From: an uncultured Collinsella sp.
GTDB taxonomy: Bacteria; Actinomycetota; Coriobacteriia; Coriobacteriales; Coriobacteriaceae
Length of the DNA stretch: 11,564 nucleotides
Reading direction: 5' to 3'
NCBI GenBank assembly: GCA_900549355.1
Contig: UROA01000059.1
Coordinates: forward strand, 1-11,564
In this document: positions 6,347 to 11,564 of the stretch, piece by piece
How the letters are laid out: each line of letters opens with the position of its first letter
Numbering within the stretch: position 1 is the first letter of the stretch
Program-made: the position numbers and the translations under genes
The notes under the pieces: model-generated
Database searches by the model: none
What the model was told of the DNA's origin: nothing
What the model saw: the letters and a program-made list of their open reading frames with translations, nothing else

Positions 6347-7192
6347 ATGGTCGTACCCGAGCTTTCGCTCATGAACATCAACCATCGTTACTACAGCATC
6401 GAGACGTTTTTTAAGGCTGCAGGTGAGGCCGGCTATCGCAATATCGAGCTGTGGACCGGCTCGATGCACCTGTATGTGGATTGCCATGAGCACGATTCGG
6501 TGGATAAGATTCGCGATCTTGCCGCCCAGTACGGCATTAAGATCGTGTGCGTGTGCCCCGAGCAGAACAACCCCAAGCCGTGGAACGTCGCGGTGCGCGG
6601 TGAGGCGGGCCAAAAACGCATCCTCTCGTACTTTAAGAATGTGATCGACGTTGCCGTTGAGTTGGGCGTGCCGCAGATTCTGGTGACGAGTGGTTGGGCC
6701 TATCTGGACGAGCCGGCTGAGGACGCCTGGGCCCGCAGCGTTGCCATGCTGCGCTCGGTGTGCGACTACGCCGATACGCGCGGTATTCGCGTCGCGCTCG
6801 AGGCCCTGCAGCCGTCGGAGTCCGTGTTGGTCAACACCGCACAGGATGTCGCGCGCATCCTCGAGGCGGTCGATCGTCCCAACCTGAAGGCCTGTATCGA
6901 CTTTGGCGCCATGGAAGTTGCCGGCGACACGATCGACGGCTACTTTGAGGTTTTGGGCGACAAGATCGTTCACACCCACTTTGTAGATGTGGGCGGCGGC
7001 ACGACGCATCTTGCCTGGGGCGACGGCGAGCGTGATATGCGTGCCGACCTCGAGGCACTCATGCGCCACGGCTATACGGGCTATGTCTCGGCCGAGACGT
7101 GTGATGGCCGCTACTATCAGGATCCGTCCAAGGCGACGACTCAGGTTATCGAGATGTATCGCCGTGTGACAGCGGAGATGGAAGCCGAATAA
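6347..7192 (+). CDS. Sugar phosphate isomerase/epimerase-like TIM-barrel protein, FrlC-like
   Basis: 281 residues, the size of FrlC and of D-tagatose/D-psicose 3-epimerases (AP-endonuclease 2-type TIM barrel). The four metal ligands of that family are in place: E152 (VALEALQP), D185 (CIDFGAME), H211 (VHTHFVD) and E250 (VSAETCDG). Strand 1 reads YRNIELWTGSMHLYV, as in FrlC (IEIWGGRPHAF). FrlC interconverts psicoselysine and fructoselysine, so next to a FrlB-type deglycase a related 3-epimerisation is the best guess. The ATG at 6347 has a good AAAGGGGAGG site at 6335-6343. It sits behind a strong terminator with no obvious promoter of its own and is followed by another terminator. Other sugar 3-epimerases or myo-inositol-type isomerases cannot be excluded by sequence alone. 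Confidence 0.87.
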   Translation: MVVPELSLMNINHRYYSIETFFKAAGEAGYRNIELWTGSMHLYVDCHEHDSVDKIRDLAAQYGIKIVCVCPEQNNPKPWNVAVRGEAGQKRILSYFKNVIDVAVELGVPQILVTSGWAYLDEPAEDAWARSVAMLRSVCDYADTRGIRVALEALQPSESVLVNTAQDVARILEAVDRPNLKACIDFGAMEVAGDTIDGYFEVLGDKIVHTHFVDVGGGTTHLAWGDGERDMRADLEALMRHGYTGYVSAETCDGRYYQDPSKATTQVIEMYRRVTAEMEAE

Positions 7193-7204
7193 CTAAACTG
7201 CGCG

Positions 7205-7246
7205 GTTGCGCCGGAAACGCTTGGGCGGGTCTGGCGCAACGCTTTT
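7205..7246 (+). terminator. Intrinsic terminator after the FrlC-like gene
   Basis: GTTGCGCC (7205-7212) and GGCGCAAC (7233-7240) form a perfect 8-bp stem with a 20-base loop, followed by GCTTTTA. The long loop and short T-run make it weaker than the other terminators here. It separates block B from SIS copy B. Confidence 0.65.
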
Positions 7247-7366
7247 ATAGCTGGCGAGTTGTGGGGAACCCGTTGGCAGTAGCGCTCGAAATAGACAACT
7301 ATTGGCGTTGTAATACCACTCGGGCGAGGAAACCGACCGTTCGCCGCAAATCTCCGTGAGTTTTGA

Positions 7367-7413
7367 TTGGTATTAAATAACAAGCAATCGTATGGCTATA
7401 ATTGGTATCAGCA
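7367..7413 (+). promoter_or_regulatory. Promoter/operator C: paired TTGGTAT boxes around a TATAAT box, upstream of SIS copy B
   Basis: TTGGTATTAAAT at 7367-7378 and TTGGTATCAGCA at 7402-7413 are 35 bp apart in the same direction. A perfect TATAAT at 7397-7402 abuts box 2, the same arrangement as promoter B. The expected -35 place is again occupied by box 1. An opposite-strand half-site (ATACCA near 7312-7317) lies about 50 bp upstream. Apart from this, 7247-7366 shows no gene. Confidence 0.75.
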
Positions 7414-7417
7414 AGAA

Positions 7418-7438
7418 GCGCGATGTATAGAATTGCGC
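7418..7438 (+). other. Small hairpin in the 5' leader of SIS copy B
   Basis: GCGCGAT (7418-7424) pairs with ATTGCGC (7432-7438), seven pairs with one wobble and a 7-base loop. It starts close to the predicted transcription start of promoter C and ends ten bases before the GGGAGGA ribosome site. It is unrelated to the larger leader of copy A. Confidence 0.35.
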
Positions 7439-7459
7439 ACATGTGATGGGAGGACACAC

Positions 7460-8521
7460 ATGAAGGAGACCGAGAAGATCGAGATCATGCACTTCGACCA
7501 GGAGGGCTACCTCGAGGACGGCAGGAACGTCTACGAGGCCGGCAAGAAGATGACCGCCCTGGCCGACCGCGTGCACGAGGAGGGCTACGACGCCGTCTTC
7601 CTGATGGGCGTCGGCGGTACCTGGGACGAGTTCATGCAGCTCGAGTACCTCATGAACAAGTTCGGCGACCGCGACCTCGAGGTCTACCTGATCCACGCCG
7701 CCGAGTGGAACGTCATGGGCCACAAGCGCATGACCGACAGGTCCGTCGTGCTGACCGCCTCCGAGTCCGGCACCACCCCCGAGGTGCTCGAGGCCGTCGG
7801 CAAGATGAGGGAGATGGGCGTGCGCGTCTTCGCCATGACCAACCCCGAGGGCAAGATCGGGCAGGCCGTGGGCGCCGAGAACTGCGTCATGATGGCCTCC
7901 GACCACGGCGCCGGCGGCTGCGAGAAGGGCTACTACCTCGCCGACTGCTTCGGCCTGCGCCTGCTCAACCGCCGCGGCTGCTTCCCCAAGTTCGACCTGT
8001 TCATCGAGCAGACGAAGGACGTCTGGAAGGACATGCTCGACATCCGCAAGCGCTTCGAGCCGCGCGCCGAGGAGCTCGCCCGCAAGTACGCGCTGGCCGA
8101 CTACACCATGTTCATCGGCTCGGGCGCGCTGTGGGGCGAGACCATCCTGTACTCCATGTGCCTGCTCGAGGAGATGCAGTGGAAGCGCATCCGCCACATC
8201 ACCTCGCACGACTTCTTCCACGGCACGCTCGAGCTGCTCGAGCCCGGCGTCCCGGTGTTCCTGTTCATGGGAGAGGACGAGTGCCGCGCCCTCGACGAGC
8301 GCGTCCGCGCCTTCCTCACCAGCGGCGTGACCGGCGACGAGGACTACGTCATCATCGACACCGCCGAGTACGCGATCCCGGGCCTGGACGACGACTTCCG
8401 CGTCATCGTGTCGCCGTGGATCCTGTCCGTGCTGACCACCGACCGCCTCGCGCGCAACTACGAGCTGGTCACCAAGCACAACCTCAAGTACCGCCGCTAC
8501 TACCACCAGTTCGACTACTAA
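7460..8521 (+). CDS. SIS-domain sugar-phosphate deglycase, FrlB/FraB/GfrF type, copy B
   Basis: Base-for-base identical to copy A from ATG to TAA, so it has the same 353-residue protein, the same E238/H254 pair and the same SIS motifs (GVGGTW 50-55, ASESGTTPE 100-108). The ATG at 7460 has GGGAGGA at 7448-7454. The difference is in context: it is a single-gene unit with its own paired-box promoter and a short leader, and it ends in its own terminator at 8573. In PTS-linked Amadori loci of enterobacteria (gfr) the two deglycase genes are different and serve different conjugates; here both positions code for the same enzyme. Extra dosage or expression under a second condition is possible, as is an artefact in the sequence. 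Confidence 0.88.
   Translation: MKETEKIEIMHFDQEGYLEDGRNVYEAGKKMTALADRVHEEGYDAVFLMGVGGTWDEFMQLEYLMNKFGDRDLEVYLIHAAEWNVMGHKRMTDRSVVLTASESGTTPEVLEAVGKMREMGVRVFAMTNPEGKIGQAVGAENCVMMASDHGAGGCEKGYYLADCFGLRLLNRRGCFPKFDLFIEQTKDVWKDMLDIRKRFEPRAEELARKYALADYTMFIGSGALWGETILYSMCLLEEMQWKRIRHITSHDFFHGTLELLEPGVPVFLFMGEDECRALDERVRAFLTSGVTGDEDYVIIDTAEYAIPGLDDDFRVIVSPWILSVLTTDRLARNYELVTKHNLKYRRYYHQFDY
7460..8521 (+). repeat. Copy B of the 1,062-bp perfect direct repeat
   Basis: Identical to 2310-3371, in the same orientation, with no similarity in the flanking 20-30 bases on either side beyond a generic ribosome site. No inverted terminal repeats, transposase or target-site duplication surround either copy. 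Confidence 0.97.
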
Positions 8522-8532
8522 GAGCTGGTCAC
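8462..8532 (+). repeat. 11-bp direct repeat across the 3' boundary of SIS copy B
   Basis: GAGCTGGTCAC occurs inside the gene at 8462-8472 and again at 8522-8532, exactly 60 bp later. The second copy begins at the first base after TAA. Copy A has the internal copy but nothing like it after its stop codon. Confidence 0.7.
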
Positions 8533-8572
8533 GGGTCCGATATCTTGGCTGGTTGATATCTCGACCCTGCAC

Positions 8573-8605
8573 AAGGGCGTCCGCATTTGCGCGGGCGCCC
8601 TTTTT
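8573..8605 (+). terminator. Intrinsic terminator after SIS copy B
   Basis: AGGGCGTCCGC (8574-8584) pairs with GCGGGCGCCCT (8591-8601) over 11 positions with one wobble, around a 6-base loop. It runs into five T in total at 8601-8605. It closes the deglycase locus. Confidence 0.9.
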
Positions 8606-8702
8606 GCGTTGTGACAAGAGACTGCTGCTAACCGCTCGCCCTATGTTTCCAAATGAATACGGTGTGAGCCGAGGAGGGCGATTCTCCCCGCAAACACTCT
8701 AG

Positions 8703-8708
8703 TATGCT
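8703..8708 (+). promoter_or_regulatory. Probable -10 element of the histidine operon promoter
   Basis: TATGCT in the context CTAGTATGCTAAAGTA is a plausible -10 hexamer. No convincing -35 is visible about 17 bp upstream (near 8680-8685). It is placed by its position just ahead of the leader hairpin and the hisZ-hisG gene. The stretch 8606-8700 shows no gene. Confidence 0.4.
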
Positions 8709-8716
8709 AAAGTACC

Positions 8717-8748
8717 CAGAAGACCGGCGGAGCTATGCCGGTCTTCTG
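8717..8748 (+). other. Perfect 12-bp leader hairpin upstream of hisZ-hisG
   Basis: CAGAAGACCGGC (8717-8728) and GCCGGTCTTCTG (8737-8748) pair perfectly around the loop GGAGCTAT. If the TATGCT box is used, transcription starts within a few bases of the hairpin, so it would cap the 5' end of the mRNA. No U-run follows and no histidine-rich leader peptide is present, so it is not a classical attenuator. mRNA stabilisation or a protein-binding site are the main options. Confidence 0.6.
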
Positions 8749-8783
8749 CTCTATATGAAACACAGCATGAGGAGGCTCACCAG

Positions 8784-10499
8784 ATGACGGCCACACCGTG
8801 GGGATTCCGGGACATATTGCCCGAGGAGGCTCAGGCGCGCGAGGAGATCGCATATACGGTGAAGGGCTGCTTTAGGGAGCATCATTACCTTCCGGTCGAG
8901 ACGCCGCTACTCGAGGACAAGGGCTCGCTCGAGGAGGGCGGCCGCATTGCGGATACGCCGTTTAAGCTCTTTGATGACGACGGTCGCCTGCTGGTGGTCC
9001 GTCCCGACAACACGCTGCCGATCGTGCGTCTGGTTTCGACCCGCATGCGCGCGGCCGACCTGCCCCTGCGCCTTCGCTACGAGGCGCCGGTGGTTCGCGA
9101 GTGCCAGCGCAATGCCGGCGGCTCGCGTCAGTTTACACAACTGGGTTTTGAGCTTATCGGCGCGGGCGATACCGCGGGCGATGTCGAGATTGTCTCGCTC
9201 GTGGCCGAGGCCGTGCGCAAGTTGGCGCTGCCCGATGCGCGCATTATCGCAGGTAGCGTGCGTCCGTTTAAGGAGCTGCTTGCGGCGTGCGAGGATCGCA
9301 AGCTGGCCGCCGAGGCCCTGCGCTGCGTGCACGCCAACGACTTTGTGGGCCTCGATGCCCGCGTGGCAGCAAGCGTCGAGTCCGATGCCGTCAAGGCCGC
9401 CATTAGCGAGCTGCCACGTCTGCACGGCGGTGCCGAGGTGCTCGACCGCGTGGACGCGCTGCTGGAGGCCGCCGGTATCGTCGTGCCGCTGACGCGCGAG
9501 CTGCGTGCCCTGGTCGAGGGCCTGGCACCCGAGGACGCCCAGGTGCTGTCGTTCGACTTCTCCATCATGAACTCTTTCGATTACTACACGGGTCTGGTCT
9601 TTAAGGCCTATGCCGGCGGCCTGCCCGATCCGGTCGGTTCGGGCGGACGCTACGACTCCATCTTTACCGGCGCATTTGGCGACGGCATCGAGGTACCGGC
9701 GGCGGGCTTTGCCTTTTCGCTCGAGCGTCTGGAGGCCGCGCGCACCTCGGCCGAGGACGCCGCTTCCGACGGCGATCACGCCGTGGGTCGCGGCGTCGAG
9801 GGTCCGCTGCGCATCGCCGTGCCCAAGGGCTCGCTCAAGGCCGACACGCTCGACGTGCTCGAGGCCGCGGGCTTGGACGTCTCTGAGCTGCGTGACCCCG
9901 GCCGTCACCTGATTGTGCGCGGTCGCGACACGCGTGCCGGCGAGGGCACGGTCGGCGATATCGAGTTTGTCATCGTGCGCCCCAGCGATGCGCCCGCCTT
10001 TGTGGGCTGCGGTGGTGCCGATTGCGGCATCTGCGGCTGGGACTCGCTCATCGAGGCAGACCTCAACTTGCTGCAGCTGGTCGACCTGGGCTATGGCCTG
10101 TGCACCTTTATCGAGGCGGAGCCCGCGTGGCGCGCCGGTCAGGCCGAGCGCAACTATGCCCGCCGCGGGTCACTTCGCGTGGCCACCAAGTACCCGCGCA
10201 TCGCGAGTGCCTGGTATGCCGAGCGAGGCGTGAACGCCGACATCGTTTCACTGCACGGCAACATCGAGTTGGGCCCCATCGTCGGCATGACCGATCGCAT
10301 CGTGGATATTACTGCCACGGGCGCCACGCTGCGCGACAACGACCTGGTCATCACCGGTCGCATTATGGACTGTACGGCCCGCTTCTTCGTCAACCCGGGT
10401 GCTGCGCGCCTGGATCCGCGCGTGCGCAATCTGGCAGATCGGCTGGCAGCGGCCGTGAAGGACAAGCATTTTGAGCCCGTTGCGGGCTCGGCACAATAG
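8784..10499 (+). CDS. hisZ-hisG: Fused ATP phosphoribosyltransferase: HisZ regulatory domain plus short-form HisG catalytic domain
   Basis: 571 residues catalysing the first step of histidine synthesis (ATP + PRPP to phosphoribosyl-ATP), cytoplasmic. Residues 1 to about 320 are HisZ, a histidyl-tRNA-synthetase-like domain: VRPDNTLPIVR, RYEAPVVRECQRNAGGSRQFTQLGFELIG (motif 2-like), SFDYYTGLVFKAY, and GFAFSLERL (motif 3-like). The Arg before the DYYTG segment in true HisRS is absent (IMNSFDYYTG), as fits a non-synthetase. A flexible Ala/Asp/Gly-rich linker covers about 321-341. HisG begins at L342 (LRIAVPKGSL) and includes KYPRIASAWYAERGV and the PRPP loop IVDITATGATLR (506-517). Short-form HisG normally needs HisZ as a separate protein, so the fusion fixes 1:1 stoichiometry. 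C409, C414 and C417 form an unusual cluster. The ATG at 8784 has GAGGAGG at 8769-8775. Confidence 0.94.
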   Translation: MTATPWGFRDILPEEAQAREEIAYTVKGCFREHHYLPVETPLLEDKGSLEEGGRIADTPFKLFDDDGRLLVVRPDNTLPIVRLVSTRMRAADLPLRLRYEAPVVRECQRNAGGSRQFTQLGFELIGAGDTAGDVEIVSLVAEAVRKLALPDARIIAGSVRPFKELLAACEDRKLAAEALRCVHANDFVGLDARVAASVESDAVKAAISELPRLHGGAEVLDRVDALLEAAGIVVPLTRELRALVEGLAPEDAQVLSFDFSIMNSFDYYTGLVFKAYAGGLPDPVGSGGRYDSIFTGAFGDGIEVPAAGFAFSLERLEAARTSAEDAASDGDHAVGRGVEGPLRIAVPKGSLKADTLDVLEAAGLDVSELRDPGRHLIVRGRDTRAGEGTVGDIEFVIVRPSDAPAFVGCGGADCGICGWDSLIEADLNLLQLVDLGYGLCTFIEAEPAWRAGQAERNYARRGSLRVATKYPRIASAWYAERGVNADIVSLHGNIELGPIVGMTDRIVDITATGATLRDNDLVITGRIMDCTARFFVNPGAARLDPRVRNLADRLAAAVKDKHFEPVAGSAQ

Positions 10500-10535
10500 C
10501 GCGAGCACACACGGGCGTCCCAACGTCTGGGCTGC

Positions 10536-10571
10536 GGGCCGATTGGCGCCGCCGCCCGGCCTCTCGTTTTT
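10536..10571 (+). terminator. Weak terminator-like hairpin between hisZ-hisG and hisD
   Basis: GGGCCG (10536-10541) can pair with CGGCCT (10557-10562), six pairs with one wobble, followed by CTCG and five T at 10567-10571. The loop is long and GC-rich, with other pairings possible. It could attenuate transcription into hisD, but the support is thin. Confidence 0.3.
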
Positions 10572-10604
10572 CGAACACAACCTCGACCGATAGGGGATAC
10601 CGAT

Positions 10605-11564
10605 ATGAAGACCATCAAGCTTGCTCCCGGTGAGCGCCTCGTTACCAACCAGCTCAACCGCAAGGGTGTGCTGCCGCAAAACATCGTCGACGCCGCCCGC
10701 GATATCGTGGCCAACGTGCGTGCCAACGGCGATGCCGCGGGGCGCGATTACTGTCAGCGTTTTGACGGCGTCGAGCTGCAGAGCTTCCGCTTGCCGCAGG
10801 AGCAGATCGATGCCGCGCTCGAAGGTCTCGATCCCGCTTTTGTCGCTGCGCTCGAGAAGGCCGCGCGTCAGATTCGCGAATTCCACCAGCGCGAGGTCGA
10901 GCAGAGCTGGTTTACCACGCGCCCGGACGGCACGATGCTCGGCGTTAAGGTGACCCCGCTTGCCGCGGCTGGCATCTACGTGCCGGGCGGCCGTGCGCAG
11001 TATCCCTCCACCGTGCTCATGAATGCCATTCCCGCCAAGGTCGCCGGCGTTGAGCGCGTGGTCATGGTGACGCCGCCGCAAAAGGACGGCCTGATCAGCC
11101 CCTACACGCTCGCCGCGGCAAAGCTCGGCGGCGTGGACGAGATCTATATGGTGGGCGGCGCTCAGGCTGTGGCCGCGCTGGCGTACGGTACCGAGACCAT
11201 TCCGCGCGTCGACAAGATCACCGGCCCGGGCAACGCCTTTGTCGCCGCTGCCAAGCAGATTGTCTCGGGCGACGTGGGTATCGACATGGTTGCCGGCCCC
11301 TCCGAGGTCTGTGTGCTGGCCGATGCCACGGCCAAGCCTATGGTGGTTGCGGCCGACCTGATGGCCCAGGCCGAGCACGATCCGCTGGCAGCTTGCTATC
11401 TGGTGACCTGCGACGAGCAGTTTGCGCGTGAGGTCGAGGCGGGTATCGACATCCTGGTGGCGCAGTCGCCGCGTGCCGAGATCACGCGCGCCTCGCTCGA
11501 TAACGAGGGCACCATCGTAGTGGCCGGCGCGCTGGGCGCTGACGACGGGGAGGGGCCCTCGGGC
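10605..11564 (+). CDS. hisD: Histidinol dehydrogenase, N-terminal 320 codons (runs off the window)
   Basis: The frame is open to the last base with no stop; the full protein is usually about 430 residues. HisD oxidises histidinol to histidine in two NAD-dependent steps using a bound zinc. Recognisable segments are AAGIYVPGGRAQYPSTVLMNAIPAKVAGV, VGGAQAVAALAYGTETIPRVDKITGPGN, and GIDMVAGPSEVCVLADATA. LMAQAEHDP contributes the zinc ligands Q255 and H258 (Q259/H262 in E. coli, from memory). The ATG at 10605 has a modest GGGGA site near 10593-10597, and 105 bp separate it from hisZ-hisG. The window ends in a glycine/acid-rich stretch (AGALGADDGEGPSG) where I would expect the 'APEHL' region to be approaching, so an insertion may start there. 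Confidence 0.95.
   Translation, partial: MKTIKLAPGERLVTNQLNRKGVLPQNIVDAARDIVANVRANGDAAGRDYCQRFDGVELQSFRLPQEQIDAALEGLDPAFVAALEKAARQIREFHQREVEQSWFTTRPDGTMLGVKVTPLAAAGIYVPGGRAQYPSTVLMNAIPAKVAGVERVVMVTPPQKDGLISPYTLAAAKLGGVDEIYMVGGAQAVAALAYGTETIPRVDKITGPGNAFVAAAKQIVSGDVGIDMVAGPSEVCVLADATAKPMVVAADLMAQAEHDPLAACYLVTCDEQFAREVEAGIDILVAQSPRAEITRASLDNEGTIVVAGALGADDGEGPSG

Noticed and set aside
2310..8521. A transposon or composite mobile element bounded by the two SIS copies
   Set aside because: No transposase, integrase, terminal inverted repeats or target-site duplication are visible, and the repeat is a metabolic gene from start to stop codon.
8539..8560. Two GATATC sites as an inverted repeat after SIS copy B
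   Set aside because: Each is a six-base palindrome and the possible hairpin is only six pairs; the strong terminator at 8573 explains the region better.
8755..8787. A ten-codon frame (MKHSMRRLTR) overlapping the hisZ-hisG start by ATGA, as a histidine leader peptide
   Set aside because: It has only one His codon, no ribosome site of its own, and lies after the hairpin, not before it. It is most likely chance.
8907..11378. Long minus-strand open frames opposite hisZ-hisG and hisD
   Set aside because: The plus-strand products are unmistakable his enzymes; the antisense frames are compositional shadows.
1..11564. CRISPR arrays, tRNA or rRNA genes, phage or toxin-antitoxin genes
   Set aside because: I looked for short regularly spaced repeats, tRNA-like cloverleaf ends and small paired genes in the intergenic stretches and saw none.

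Overview
The window looks like chromosomal DNA from a gut Coriobacteriia (Actinomycetota), most likely Collinsella. The reasons are a base composition near 60% G+C by eye, C/G-ending codon preference in most genes, a fused hisZ-hisG gene followed by hisD, and many mannose-class PTS parts next to GntR/UTRA regulators. The genus assignment is inference from these features; no search was run.

Layout. Bases 42-2034 hold a small conserved hypothetical gene and two overlapping GntR/UTRA regulators, closed by a clear intrinsic terminator. Bases 2310-8521 hold a sugar-uptake and catabolism locus in three blocks: (A) an SIS-domain deglycase of the FrlB/FraB/GfrF type followed by PTS EIIA and EIIB; (B) PTS EIIC and EIID, a terminator, then an FrlC-like TIM-barrel epimerase; (C) a second SIS gene alone. 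Bases 8784-11564 begin a histidine biosynthesis operon with a HisZ-HisG fusion and the first 320 codons of hisD, which runs off the window.

How it may work. The mannose-class PTS would import a sugar conjugate and phosphorylate it. The SIS deglycase keeps the Glu/His catalytic pair (E238, H254) at the 16-residue spacing of FrlB and FraB, so it would split a 6-phosphorylated Amadori compound (fructoselysine, glucoselysine or fructose-asparagine type) into a hexose 6-phosphate and an amino acid. The FrlC-like protein keeps the four metal ligands of the tagatose/psicose 3-epimerase family and may bring epimeric forms into the pathway. No kinase is seen, and the PTS would make one unnecessary. 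Each block is preceded by a pair of same-strand TGGTATYA boxes 33-35 bp apart around a promoter. The two tandem GntR/UTRA regulators are the obvious candidates to bind them, giving a three-promoter regulon.

The most striking observation is that the two SIS genes are identical at all 1,062 bases. The identity starts exactly at ATG and stops exactly after TAA, with unrelated flanks. Their codons are almost all G/C-ending, unlike the PTS and regulator genes around them. Recent acquisition plus homogenisation, an assembly artefact and deliberate replacement are all open explanations. Other points are a structured leader before SIS copy A, a hairpin at the presumed 5' end of the his transcript, and a cysteine cluster in the HisG domain.
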